This document shows, one piece after another, positions 51,221-59,963 of a stretch of 64,000 nucleotides of DNA; position 1 is the first letter of the stretch; each line of letters opens with the position of its first letter. The stretch lies in contig NZ_CP096658.1 of the NCBI RefSeq assembly GCF_023238445.1, positions 2,418,001 to 2,482,000 on the forward strand. The letters are read 5' to 3'. A program made the translations under genes and the position numbers. The stretch is from Halorussus gelatinilyticus. Lineage in GTDB: Archaea > Halobacteriota > Halobacteria > Halobacteriales > Haladaptataceae. The notes below the pieces were generated by a model that worked only from the letters and a program-made list of their open reading frames with translations, was not told the origin of the DNA and searched no databases.

Positions 51221-51937
51221 ATGTTCGACGTCGTCGTCTCGGCGCTCGCGGGCGTCGCCCTGGGCCTCTCGCTGGCGGCCCCGCCGGGGCCGATGAACGC
51301 CATCATCGCCGAGGAGAGCGTCCTCCGCGGGTGGGGGTCGGGCTTCCGCGCTGGCCTCGGCGCGATGTCGGCCGACGCCTGCTTCTTCGTGCTGGCGCTG
51401 CTTGGCGTCGTCACCGTGGTCCGCGACGTGCCGGTCGTCCAGCGGGCCCTCTTCGGCTTCGGCGGACTCCTGATGCTGTACTTCGCCTACGGCACGGCGA
51501 CCGACGCCAACGAAGCGTTCGGCGGCGACGCGGGGAACGGAGCGGACGATTCGACCGCGAGCGGCGAGGGGATCGAGACCGCGACCGACGGACCGCCCGA
51601 AGGCGAGGACAGCAAGGGGTTCCGGAAGGCGTTCGTGCTGGCGCTGACCAACCCCTACCAGATTCTCTGGTGGCTGACCGCGGGCGTCGGCCTGCTCGAC
51701 CCCGGCACGTTCGCGCTGGACTGGCTCGGCGGCCTGACCGTCTCGACGGGCAGTCCGGTCATCGTCGTCGGCTTCTTCGCCGGTATCGCGCTCTGGATTT
51801 CGGGGTTCCCGGCCGCGCTGGTCACGGTCGGGCGGCGCGTGGACGCCTTCGCGCCCGTCGTCGCCTATCTGAGCGCCGTCGTGCTGGCGCTGGCCGGCCT
51901 CTCGTTCCTCTCGAAGGCGACCGGCTTTCTGGCGTAA
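51221..51937 (+). CDS. LysE-family exporter
   Basis: A 238-residue membrane protein with six helices and the LysE/RhtB N-terminal signature LSLAAPPGPMNAIIAEE, and the matching ALTNPYQILWWLTAGVG after a long acidic loop (residues about 100-135). Exports amino acids or related compounds. A GATTTTTC box about 30 bases before the ATG at 51221. Confidence 0.88.
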   Translation: MFDVVVSALAGVALGLSLAAPPGPMNAIIAEESVLRGWGSGFRAGLGAMSADACFFVLALLGVVTVVRDVPVVQRALFGFGGLLMLYFAYGTATDANEAFGGDAGNGADDSTASGEGIETATDGPPEGEDSKGFRKAFVLALTNPYQILWWLTAGVGLLDPGTFALDWLGGLTVSTGSPVIVVGFFAGIALWISGFPAALVTVGRRVDAFAPVVAYLSAVVLALAGLSFLSKATGFLA

Positions 51938-52284
51938 GGGAGAGCGCCGAGGGTTCGAGTTTCGCGCATCTTCATTGACTACGGGGTGCGCTCCGTTTCA
52001 CCGGCTACGGGACGCGCCGCGTCCGCGCTCGCGCAGTTCTGTGCGAGCGCAGACGCAGGCGGGGAGGGACGGGGCGCGGTCGCGGTGCTGTTGCAGTGCT
52101 GTGCGGGAGACTCCTCGGCGTCGGTAACAGTGCGGTTCGCGGATGCAGTGTCGTGCGGTCGCGGTCCGATTGGTGACGGGAGTCGCTCGCTTCGATCAAT
52201 GTCCAGTTTGCCTGCGAAGTCACCGAACACGTCAGCACTCGCTCCCCGACCCGAAAAACAGCCGACTCCGCGGCCGTCCGCTCG
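51938..52284. other. 347-bp gene-free region with repeat hairpin
   Basis: No gene is supported. 52024-52045 is the hairpin GCTCGCGCA...TGTGCGAGC also found at 28106-28127, followed by GC-rich family sequence. The stretch is bounded by the lysE stop and the HD-domain stop (converging genes). Confidence 0.65.
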
Positions 52285-52995
52285 CTATGGCCGTCGTTGC
52301 GTCCGGCGGTCCGAGGACTCCTCGTGGTCCATCTCGGGAACCTCGCCCTCCAGCCACTCGCGGAACCACTTGACGCGCTTCAGGCGCTTGTGGGCGATGC
52401 CCTCCGCGGTGTCGGTCTGGACGCGACCGGCGGCGTCCTTGCCGCGTTCCATCACTCTATCGACCATCTCGGCGGCGTCCATGTGCGTGCGGGCCTCGTA
52501 GCCCATCCGGAGGAGCATCAGCGCGGTGCCGTTCGCGCCCACCTTGTCGAGCAGGTCGGCCTCGATGAGACACTGGGTCTCCTTCGGCAGGTCGGTCAGG
52601 TCGCCCTGATAGGAGTGGTTCTCGACCGCTTTGCAGACCTCCTCGATGAACGATTCCGGGAAGTCGCCGTGGGTTTCGAGGTACTTCCGGGCGATGCGCG
52701 CGCCCTCCTCGGCGTGGACCTCTTGGTCGGCGTCGAGTTTGGCGATGTCGTGGAACAGCGCCGCGACGCGGGCCACGTCCACGTTCGCGCCCTCCTTCTC
52801 GGCGATGGTGCCCGCGAGGTCCACCACGTTGAGGATGTGGTTGAACCGGTACTCCGCGGAGTGCCACGGGTACCACCGCATCCGACCGCCGCCGTCCTCG
52901 TTCTCGACGCTGGCGGCGAGATACTCGTAGACGAAGTCCTCCATCTCCTCGAACTCGGCGTCGGTGACGGGTGACTCCTTAATTTCGACTCCCAC
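52285..52995 (-). CDS. HD-domain phosphohydrolase-like protein
   Basis: A 236-residue protein. The HD motif VAALFHDIAKLD with an upstream FNHILNVVDLAG His and downstream ENHSYQGDL/DLLDKVG Asp gives the classic metal-binding set. Relatives hydrolyse nucleotides. GTG start at 52995, with a TTTATACG element at 53033-53040. No clear operon partner; the alaX gene lies upstream on the same strand, 280 bases away. Confidence 0.85.
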   Translation of the reverse strand: MGVEIKESPVTDAEFEEMEDFVYEYLAASVENEDGGGRMRWYPWHSAEYRFNHILNVVDLAGTIAEKEGANVDVARVAALFHDIAKLDADQEVHAEEGARIARKYLETHGDFPESFIEEVCKAVENHSYQGDLTDLPKETQCLIEADLLDKVGANGTALMLLRMGYEARTHMDAAEMVDRVMERGKDAAGRVQTDTAEGIAHKRLKRVKWFREWLEGEVPEMDHEESSDRRTQRRP

Positions 52996-53275
52996 AGAAC
53001 CACCTCGATTTGCAGACGTTCGTGCTCATTCTTACTCGTATAAACGAATGATTGACTCTTTAGACTTACGACGACGATACTGAGAACGGTTCGGCGGTTT
53101 CTCCGCGTTCGTCCGGAACGCGCGTCGCTCGAATCGGGGGCCTGAACGCCGACTGTCGGCAGGTTCCTGACACCTCGGGGTCGGCGCGCGTCCGCGACGC
53201 ACGTCGGTGGCCTCCCCCCTCACCCACCCGCCTACCCACCGACGCGCGCACGGCGACTCGGTGGTCGGCCGCGCG

Positions 53276-53998
53276 CTACGCCGACAGCACGAACTCGATG
53301 CGCTCGGTCGCCTCGCCCTTCGACTCCCGATTCGTTATCTCGACGCGGCCGACCTCGCCGAGGCTATCGACGTGCGTACCGCCGCAGGGGCAGTAGTCGA
53401 ACTCCTCGATTTCCACGACGCGGAGCGGGTCCACTTGGTCGGGGATGAGATTCAGGAGCGCGCGCCCTTCCTCGGTCTGCTCTTCGACCTCCTCGCGCGG
53501 GCGCTCGGCTTTCGTGACTTCGAGGTCGCGCTCGATGGCCTCGTTCGACAGGCGCTCGATGCGCGCGACGTTTTCCTCCGAGAAGTCCGCCGGTTCGAAG
53601 TCGATGCGCGAGCGGTCGGCGTGGACCTGGTTGCCCGCGGTCTCCGCGCCGTACTCGTCCAAGACGACGCGCGAGACGACGTGCTGGGCGGTGTGCATCC
53701 GTCGGTGGGCCTCGCGGCGCTCGGCGTCGATGCGCCCCGAGACGGTCTCGCCGACTGCGGGGCGCTCGCCCTCGAACGCCTCGACGTAGTGGCGTACGTC
53801 GCCGTGGTTCTTCCGGACCGACGTCACCCTCGCCGACCCGCCGTCCCACGAGAGGTCGCCGCGGTCGGCGGGTTGGCCGCCGCCCTCGGGGTAGAAGTAC
53901 GTCCCGTCGAGGACGAGGTAGTCGTCGCCCACCTCGCTGACGGTCGCCTCGAACTCGGTCACGTCGTCGGCGTCGGGAAGATAGCGTTGCTCGGTCAC
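53276..53998 (-). CDS. Alanyl-tRNA editing protein (AlaX type)
   Basis: A 240-residue stand-alone editing domain related to the AlaRS C-terminus. Zinc ligands: MHTAQH (His-x3-His) and CPCGGTHV (Cys...His), with the editing-core DGTYFYPEGGGQPADRG. It removes Ser or Gly mischarged on tRNA-Ala. GTG at 53998 with a GTTAAGCC box about 30 bases upstream; longer frames are rejected. Confidence 0.88.
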   Translation of the reverse strand: MTEQRYLPDADDVTEFEATVSEVGDDYLVLDGTYFYPEGGGQPADRGDLSWDGGSARVTSVRKNHGDVRHYVEAFEGERPAVGETVSGRIDAERREAHRRMHTAQHVVSRVVLDEYGAETAGNQVHADRSRIDFEPADFSEENVARIERLSNEAIERDLEVTKAERPREEVEEQTEEGRALLNLIPDQVDPLRVVEIEEFDYCPCGGTHVDSLGEVGRVEITNRESKGEATERIEFVLSA

Positions 53999-54098
53999 AC
54001 CCGGCCCAAGGCGGTCCAGCGGCTTAACCGATTGGCTGGCGGAACGTCGGGACACCGTCTGGACACCGCTCGTCGCCCGCGCCAGCGCTCGGGCGGGG

Positions 54099-54392
54099 TC
54101 AGTTCAGCCATCCGGCGACCCGTCGCCGGAGTCGCGCGAACAGCGGCGTCCGCTGCGGGTCGTCGTCGTCGCGACTCGGCCGCCGGGTCGCGCTCTCGGC
54201 CGCCGACTCGCGGCGGGCGTGCGCGGGCCGGGCCTGTTCGCGTGTCCGGAACAGGTCGCGGGTGGCGAGCGCGAACAGCGACGCGCCGAGGAACGTCCAA
54301 TCGACGACTCGCGGTCGCCGAGCGCGCCGGACGGCGACGTAGCTAACGCCGACGAGGAGTACCGAAGCGAGTACCAGCCACGTCAGTTGCAT
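54099..54392 (-). CDS. Small membrane protein
   Basis: A 97-residue protein with one or two N-terminal helices (LTWLVLASVLLVGVSYVAV and VDWTFLGASLFALA) and an Arg/Glu/Asp-rich tail. No family recognised. ATG at 54392; the nearest TATA-like GTATAAC is about 80 bases upstream, so the start may be wrong or the leader long. Confidence 0.5.
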   Translation of the reverse strand: MQLTWLVLASVLLVGVSYVAVRRARRPRVVDWTFLGASLFALATRDLFRTREQARPAHARRESAAESATRRPSRDDDDPQRTPLFARLRRRVAGWLN

Positions 54393-54569
54393 CGGTCTCG
54401 GGCGTCGGGACCGCGGGACTGTCGGTCGGTGTGAACGGGGGCCATCGTCGGCACCGACGGGTCGGAGCGGTTTTGTTATACGTCGTCTGACGACCGTCAC
54501 GGAGTCTTCCACGTTGCCGCCGAAGCGAGGTGCGAGCGGTAACGACTCTTTGTAGCCGAGTAGGCACGG

Positions 54570-54776
54570 TCATCCGACCGTCGCGGCGAGCGTGATTACC
54601 CCGGCGAGCAGACAGACGAGACCGACCCGGCGCTTGTGGTCGGCGAACTCCTCGCTCGGTTCCGGCGGGACGTTCAGGAGGTCCGACTGGACGCGGAGGA
54701 CGGTCAGCGGGAACAGGTAATCCGCGAAGCCCCACGCGACCAAGACGAGGCCGAGACCGAGTTTCACGGGGTGCAT
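54570..54776 (-). CDS. Small two-helix membrane protein
   Basis: A 68-residue protein, MHPVKLGLGLVLVAWGFADYLFP, a polar middle, then LVCLLAGVITLAATVG. Conserved hydrophobic-polar-hydrophobic layout; unknown function. AACTTATTTC box about 33-42 bases before the ATG supports it. Confidence 0.6.
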   Translation of the reverse strand: MHPVKLGLGLVLVAWGFADYLFPLTVLRVQSDLLNVPPEPSEEFADHKRRVGLVCLLAGVITLAATVG

Positions 54777-54945
54777 GGAGTGACACTAGTCAACGTGGGA
54801 CACGAAATAAGTTATTGCGGCGTTAGGGACATCGCTGTCGGCGGTGGCGGTGTCTCGATAGGCTTCTAGCTCGGGTCACGTTGGCCGAACGTCCGCGAGT
54901 CGTCTCGGCTACCGACCGGACGGAGAACACGAACGAACGGTGGAG

Positions 54946-55049
54946 TAGTCCCGGGCGGATTCGAACCGCCGTCATAGGCTGGCTTCCGTAACGGCTCGTG
55001 ACCCGCTACGTCCAAAGGCCCATATGATTGGCCACTACACCACGGGACT
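54946..55049 (-). tRNA. tRNA-Gln (TTG) with a 31-nt intron
   Basis: On the minus strand the mature 73-nt tRNA has acceptor AGTCCCG/CGGGACT with discriminator A, a T-arm GGCGG-TTCGAAT-CCGCC, and anticodon loop CT-TTG-GA with stem TGGGC/GCCTA. An intron of 31 nt (54981-55011) interrupts the loop after position 37, the archaeal canonical site, where an endonuclease-recognised bulge-helix-bulge can form. No CCA is encoded. Confidence 0.9.
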
Positions 55050-55120
55050 GCATCCGTTCCTAAAGCGACGAATTACTTGAACGTATCGCAATCGAAAAGC
55101 CCCGGCAAGCCCCCGCAAAC

Positions 55121-55549
55121 TCAGTCGGCTTCGCCCTCGCCGACCAACTCGGCGCACATGTCGGCCTCGGCGTCGAAGCAGTCCGGGCATTGCGGTTCGC
55201 GGTCGATGATTGTGTCGAGTCGCTCCGCGACGGTCTCGTCGATGACGCTCTCGAGGGCCTTCGCCTCGCTCGGAAACTCCTCGACTTCGAGGACGTTGTG
55301 GAGGAACCGCTCGATGATGCAGTAGGTCTGGAGCGCCTCGCGGGCCTGCTCGATGCCCTCGTCGGTCAGCGAGACGCCCTTGTACTTCTCGTGGTCGGCC
55401 AGTCCGCGGTCCTGAAGCTTGCCGATCATCTCGTTGACGCTCGCGGGACTCACGTCGAGACGGTCGGCGAGCGCGCCGGTCGATGCGGGACCGTTCTCCA
55501 TCCGCTGCACGAGATAGATCGCCTTCAGATACTGGTCTGCGGTGTTCAT
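55121..55549 (-). CDS. DtxR-family metal-dependent regulator with Cys-rich tail
   Basis: A 142-residue regulator: MNTADQYLKAIYLVQRMEN, the winged-helix SPASVNEMIGKLQDRGLADHEKYKGV, then a dimerisation/metal domain (IERFLHNVLEVEEFPSEAKALESV). It lacks the FeoA-like domain of sirR and ends with CPDCFDAEADMCAELVGEGE, three Cys in C-x2-C-x8-C spacing that may bind metal. Its ATG overlaps the ferritin-like gene by four bases (ATGA). Confidence 0.85.
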   Translation of the reverse strand: MNTADQYLKAIYLVQRMENGPASTGALADRLDVSPASVNEMIGKLQDRGLADHEKYKGVSLTDEGIEQAREALQTYCIIERFLHNVLEVEEFPSEAKALESVIDETVAERLDTIIDREPQCPDCFDAEADMCAELVGEGEAD

Positions 55550-56037
55550 GCTCGTCTCTCCATGAATTTCGTCACTTCCTCGACGCCGTCGGCCTCTTCC
55601 TCGCGAATCGCTTTCAGGGTCGCCAGCAGTTCCTCGCGGTCGAGCGCGTAGTCGGTGTCGCTGGCCTCGATGGCCTCGATGAGGTCGTCGTAGAACTTGT
55701 AGGCGGTCTCCTCGCCGTGGAGTTGGTCGTAGAGAATCCCGTCGAAGCCCTCGGGTCCGGTCTGGGCGTAGCGGGCCTCGACCAGTCGTTGTATCTCTTC
55801 GAGGGGCACCGCCTCGGCGTCCAACTGGTCGATGAGGGCCTCCAGTCGGCGACGGTGGTCCGCGGACTCCTCGCGGGCCTCGTCGAGCAGTTCCTCCACG
55901 TCCGCGTCGCGCTCGTCCGCCGAGAGCGTCTCGTAGTGGCGGGCCGCGCGGACCTCGACGACCTCCTCCAACACGATGCCGATCTGGAGCAGGCGCGCGA
56001 GTTGGTTGTCGGTCGAGACGCGGTCGTTGACCGTCAT
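55546..56037 (-). CDS. Ferritin-like protein coupled to DtxR regulator
   Basis: A 163-residue all-helical protein with ferritin-like Glu/His spacings: LEEVVEVRAARHYETL, EESADHRRRLEALI and LHGEETAYKFYDDLIEAIE, ending in the same helix pattern. It may bind or oxidise iron. ATG at 56037. Its stop is shared with the DtxR start. A CTGTC/GACAG inverted repeat with a seven-base spacer lies at 56069-56085 in the leader. Confidence 0.78.
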   Translation of the reverse strand: MTVNDRVSTDNQLARLLQIGIVLEEVVEVRAARHYETLSADERDADVEELLDEAREESADHRRRLEALIDQLDAEAVPLEEIQRLVEARYAQTGPEGFDGILYDQLHGEETAYKFYDDLIEAIEASDTDYALDREELLATLKAIREEEADGVEEVTKFMERRA

Positions 56038-56068
56038 CCCGACCACCCGTGGTCGTCCGTCGATACCG

Positions 56069-56085
56069 CTGTCATGAGTAGACAG
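56069..56085. promoter_or_regulatory. Inverted repeat in the ferritin/DtxR leader
   Basis: CTGTC and GACAG, separated by ATGAGTA, sit between a GTTAAG box (about 56099-56104) and the ATG at 56037. A candidate operator for the local regulator. Confidence 0.4.
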
Positions 56086-56149
56086 TGGGGAGTTGGGAGA
56101 CTTAACAGGTTTGGTCCGACGCGTGCGGTACTGGCGGACCGGGCACGAG

Positions 56150-56240
56150 GCGAAGAGACGAGCGGAGCAGACGAGAGAACAGGAGAGAATAGAAGCGAAT
56201 CAGAGAGAGGAGAACCGGAGAGAAGAGAACCGAAGACGAC
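56150..56240 (-). terminator. Long pyrimidine-rich tract after sufD (candidate terminator)
   Basis: On the minus strand the 90 bases after the sufD stop are about 80% pyrimidine, with repeated CTCT and TTCT runs. Archaeal RNA polymerase ends at T-rich stretches, so this may end the suf transcript. The plus strand is a polypurine tract. Confidence 0.45.
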
Positions 56241-56250
56241 CGCTGGACGA

Positions 56251-57465
56251 CTACTCGCGGAGTCGTTCCTGCACGCGCAGTTCGAGGTCCTCGCGCAGTT
56301 CCTCGACTTCGACCTCCTCGAAGACGGGGACGAAGAAGCCCTCGACCAGCATGTTGCGGGCCGACTCGTCGTCCAGACTGCGGGAGGTCATGTAGAACAT
56401 GTCCTCCTCGTCTATCTGGCCGACAGTGGCGGAGTGGCTGGCCTCGGTGTCGTGGTTGTTGATGATGAGCTTCGGCGACGCGTCGGCCTCGCTCTCGTCG
56501 CTCAGCATCAGGGTGTTCTCGCGCTGGTAGGAGTTGGTGTCCCACGCGTCACGGCCGACGTCTTGGACGCCCTCGTAGACCGAGCGCGCGTCGTCGTCGA
56601 GCACGCCGCGGGTCACGAGGTCCGCGGTGGTGTGGGCGGTGTTGTGCCAGACGCGGGCCGCGATGTCGAAGTGCTGGTCGTCGTGGCCGAAGAACGCGCC
56701 GACGGTCTTGGTCTCCGAACCCTCGCCGTCGAGGTTCGTCTCGACCGAGGACTTCGTGAGCCGCGAGCCGATGTTGCCCTCGACCCAGTTGACCGTGGCG
56801 TAGTCGGCGGCCTCGCCGCGCTTGAGCGTGTAGTTGTACGTCTCTTCGTCCAAGTCTTGGAGCGAGCCGTACTGGATGTGGCTGTTCTCGCCCGCGGCGA
56901 CCTCCACGATGCCGCTGTAGTAGCGGTCGCCCTCGATGTCTTCACCTGTATCCTGTCGTTCGAGGATGGTGACGGAGGAGGACTGCTCGGTGACGACCAG
57001 CGTGTAGTTGAACAGCGACTGGGAGTGCTGGGTCGTCCGGATGGTCACGTCCTCGGCGTCGACGTTCTCCGGGACGTAGACCAGCGTGCCCGTGCTGAAC
57101 AGCGCCGTCGAGAGCGCGGTCAGGTAGTTCTCCTGCGGGTCGATGACGGACCCGAAGTGTTCTTTCAGGAGGTCCTCGCGCTCGTCGATGGCCGCAGCGA
57201 GCGGCAGGACCTCGGCCTCGTCGGGACCGACTTGGTCCTTCTCCTCGGCGGCGTTCAGCGGGTCCACGAAGCTCTCGTAGTCGAGCGCGTCGAGGTTGGT
57301 CCAGTCGCGGCCCGGCGTTCGAATCACGTCGGGCATCTCCAGTTCGCCGAGCGCGTCGAGCGCGTCGAGGCGCGTTTCGAGCAGCCAGTCGGGTTCGCCG
57401 AGTTCGTCGGAGATTTCCCGGACCGTCTCCTCCGAGATGGTCTCGTGTACCTGCGTCGCAGTCAT
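56251..57465 (-). CDS. sufD: Fe-S cluster assembly protein SufD
   Basis: A 404-residue SufD with the beta-helix core shared with SufB: VTIRTTQHSQSLFNYTLVVTEQSSSVTILE, EVAAGENSHIQYGSLQDL and NHDTEASHSATVGQIDEEDMFYMTSRSLDDESARNMLVEGF. It partners with SufB and SufC as scaffold for nascent Fe-S clusters. ATG at 57465 overlaps the sufB stop by four bases. Order sufC-sufB-sufD on the minus strand is the usual archaeal operon. Confidence 0.93.
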   Translation of the reverse strand: MTATQVHETISEETVREISDELGEPDWLLETRLDALDALGELEMPDVIRTPGRDWTNLDALDYESFVDPLNAAEEKDQVGPDEAEVLPLAAAIDEREDLLKEHFGSVIDPQENYLTALSTALFSTGTLVYVPENVDAEDVTIRTTQHSQSLFNYTLVVTEQSSSVTILERQDTGEDIEGDRYYSGIVEVAAGENSHIQYGSLQDLDEETYNYTLKRGEAADYATVNWVEGNIGSRLTKSSVETNLDGEGSETKTVGAFFGHDDQHFDIAARVWHNTAHTTADLVTRGVLDDDARSVYEGVQDVGRDAWDTNSYQRENTLMLSDESEADASPKLIINNHDTEASHSATVGQIDEEDMFYMTSRSLDDESARNMLVEGFFVPVFEEVEVEELREDLELRVQERLRE

Positions 57466-58891
57466 CCGAGACTCCCCTCCATTTCGAGTTCGATGAGTCG
57501 ATTGAGTTCGACCGCGTACTCGATGGGCAGTTCCTCCGTAATCGGCTCGATGAAGCCGGAGACGATCATCTGCTTGGCGTCGTCGTCGTCCAGTCCGCGC
57601 GACTGGAGGTAGAAGACGTCCTCGTCGCCGATTTTGCCGACGGTCGCCTCGTGAGCGACGTCCACTTTCGACTCGTCGATCTCCATGTACGGCATCGTGT
57701 CCGACGTGGACTCGTTGTCGAACATCAGCGCGTCGCACTCCACGCTGGTCGAGGAGTGTTCCGCGCCCTCGGAGATGTGGACGAGGCCGCGGTAGTTGGT
57801 GCGGCCGCCGTCCTTCGAGATGGACTTCGATTCGATGGTGGACTTGGTGCGGGGCGCGTTGTGGTAGACCTTCGCGCCGGTGTCGATGTTCTGGCCTTCG
57901 CCCGCGAACGCGATGGTGATGTTGTTCGCGGAGGCTCCGCGGCCCTTCAGGATGGTGCAGGGTAGAGCATGGTGGCTTTGGACCCCATGCTGCCGGAGAC
58001 CCACTCCATGCGCCCGCCCTTCTCGACGATAGCGCGCTTGGTGTTGAGGTTGAAGGTGTTCTTCGACCAGTTCTGGACGGTCGAGTACTGGACGTGAGCG
58101 TCTTCGCCGACGAAGACCTCGACGCCGCCGGAGTGGAGGTTGTGGCTGCCGTACTTGGGCGCGCTGCACCCTTCGATGTAGTGAACCTCCGAACCTTCCT
58201 CGGCGATGATGAGAGTGTGCTCGAACTGGCCCATCCCTTCCGAGTTCATCCGGAAGTAGGCTTGGACGGGCATCTCGACCGTCACGTCCTCGGGGACGTA
58301 GACGAAGCTCCCGCCACTCCAGACCGCGCCGTGGAGGGCGGCGAACTTGTTGTCGCTCGGCGGGACGCAACTGGTCATGAAGTGTTCCTTCACGAGGTCC
58401 TCGTGTTCCTGGACGGCTTCGTCCATGTTGCAGAACACGACGCCCTTTTCCTCCCACTGCTCCTGCATGTTCTGGTAGACGACCTCCGACTCGTACTGTG
58501 CGCCGACGCCCGACAGCGCCTTGCGCTCGGCTTCCGGGATACCCAGCTTCTCGAAGGTGTCCTGAATATCTTCGGGCAGGTCGTCCCAGCTATCCGCGCC
58601 CTCGCGCTTGTCCACGTCGGGGCGGATGTACGGAACGATCTCTTCGACGTCGAGTTCCGTGAGGTCTGGCTGGCCGGGCCAGTCGGTCGGCATCGGCATG
58701 TTCTGCCAGTGTTCCAGCGCCCGGAGCCGTCGGTCGAGCATCCAGTCGGGTTCGTCCTTGTCCTCGCTGATGAGGCGGACGACCTCCTCGGTCAGTCCCT
58801 TGTCCGACCGGACCGCCGCGCTCTCCTCTTTCTTGAACGCGAAACGCTCCTCCGTGTTTGTCTCTTTCAGTTGGTCTTGTTCCGAACTCAT
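57462..58891 (-). pseudogene. sufB: sufB with a one-base frameshift (Fe-S assembly)
   Basis: The first part (58891 down to about 57960) encodes an intact SufB up to GSMGSKATMLYP and then stops after APS; the second part, one frame over, continues PCTILKGRGASANNITIAFAG to the normal end EMEGSLG. Near 57960-57962 a run of three Gs (CCC on the coding strand) would need a fourth base; restoring it gives about 476 residues, the length I expect for haloarchaeal SufB. Both halves are otherwise perfect, so a sequencing or assembly error in a homopolymer is more likely than a real loss of an essential scaffold. Start ATG 58891 sits 10 bases after sufC. Confidence 0.9.
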
Positions 58892-58900
58892 GCTATCACC

Positions 58901-59812
58901 TTAAGCCGCCTCGTAGACTTCTTCTCGGACCCAGTCGTACCCCTTGTCTTCCAACTTCTCGGCGAGTTCCGCGCCGCCGCTCATGGCGATTTCGCCGTCG
59001 AGCATGACGTGGACGTGGTCGGGTTCCACGTAGTCGAGGATGCGCTGGTAGTGGGTAATCTGGAGAATCCCGGTTCCCTGCTCGTCGCGCAGGGCGTTGA
59101 TACCGTTCGACACGTCCTGCAGGCGGTCGATGTCCAGCCCGGAGTCGATCTCGTCCAGCACCGCGATGGACGGTTCGAGGATGGCCGCCTGCAGCACCTC
59201 GTTTTGCTTCTTCTCGCCGCCGGAGAAGCCGGCGTTGAGGTACCGCTGGGCGAACGTCTCGTCCATGTCGAGCAGTTCCATCTTTTCGGAGAGGATCTGC
59301 TGGAACTGGGCGACGTCGACCTCGCCCTCGTCGGCGGGGCCTTCCATCGGACTCGTGTCGTAGCCCGCGTCTTCCTCTTCGTCTTCGGCTTCGGCCTCTT
59401 CCTCGTCGTCCTCGAAGAGTTCCTCGCGCTCGTCGAGTTTCGCGTTGAGCGCCTGTCGGAGGAAGTTGACCATCGTGACGCCCTCGATTTCGGCCGGGTA
59501 CTGGAATCCGAGGAAGACGCCGAGCGCCGCGCGCTCGTTCGGTTCGAGGTCGAGCAGGTCCCACGAGCGCTTCTCCTCGGGAATCTCCTCGCCGAACTCG
59601 TCGTCCTCGAGGGTGAGGACGATTTCGCCCTCGGTTACTTCGTAGGCGGGGTGTCCGGCGACGACCTTCGCCGTCGTGGACTTTCCGCTTCCGTTCGGTC
59701 CCATCAGCGCGTGAATCTCGCCGGATTTGACTTCGAGATCGACGCCGTTGAGAATCTTCTCGTCGGCCTCGACCACCTCAGCGTGTAGATTTTTGAGTTC
59801 TAGCGTTGCCAT
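58901..59812 (-). CDS. sufC: Fe-S cluster assembly ATPase SufC
   Basis: A 303-residue ABC ATPase. Walker [10 protein letters not shown], signature [13 protein letters not shown] and Walker [16 protein letters not shown] are clear, and the tail ends with the family's [12 protein letters not shown]. An acidic insert at about 130-175 ([18 protein letters not shown]) is a haloarchaeal elaboration. ATG at 59812; a TTAG-N6-CTAA dyad lies 3 bases before it. Confidence 0.93.
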   Translation of the reverse strand: MATLELKNLHAEVVEADEKILNGVDLEVKSGEIHALMGPNGSGKSTTAKVVAGHPAYEVTEGEIVLTLEDDEFGEEIPEEKRSWDLLDLEPNERAALGVFLGFQYPAEIEGVTMVNFLRQALNAKLDEREELFEDDEEEAEAEDEEEDAGYDTSPMEGPADEGEVDVAQFQQILSEKMELLDMDETFAQRYLNAGFSGGEKKQNEVLQAAILEPSIAVLDEIDSGLDIDRLQDVSNGINALRDEQGTGILQITHYQRILDYVEPDHVHVMLDGEIAMSGGAELAEKLEDKGYDWVREEVYEAA

Positions 59813-59814
59813 TG

Positions 59815-59828
59815 TTAGGCTCACCTAA
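59815..59828. promoter_or_regulatory. TTAG-N6-CTAA metal box at sufC
   Basis: TTAGGCTCACCTAA, read either way a TTAGG/CCTAA dyad like the IdeR/DtxR consensus half-sites, immediately precedes the sufC start. The dyad at sirR (48916-48929) has the same TTAG-N6-CTAA form. A DtxR-family protein likely represses suf when metal is ample. Confidence 0.75.
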
Positions 59829-59963
59829 GTCGTTCGGAGAATGGGTTGTGCGACCCATAATGCTTTCGCATTCCCACGTAAATGGTTTCGCGCCGACGGA
59901 AAATATCTTTTCGGAATGGGAAAAACTGTCACGGGACGCGACCGGTGGTCCCGCAGTCGCGGG

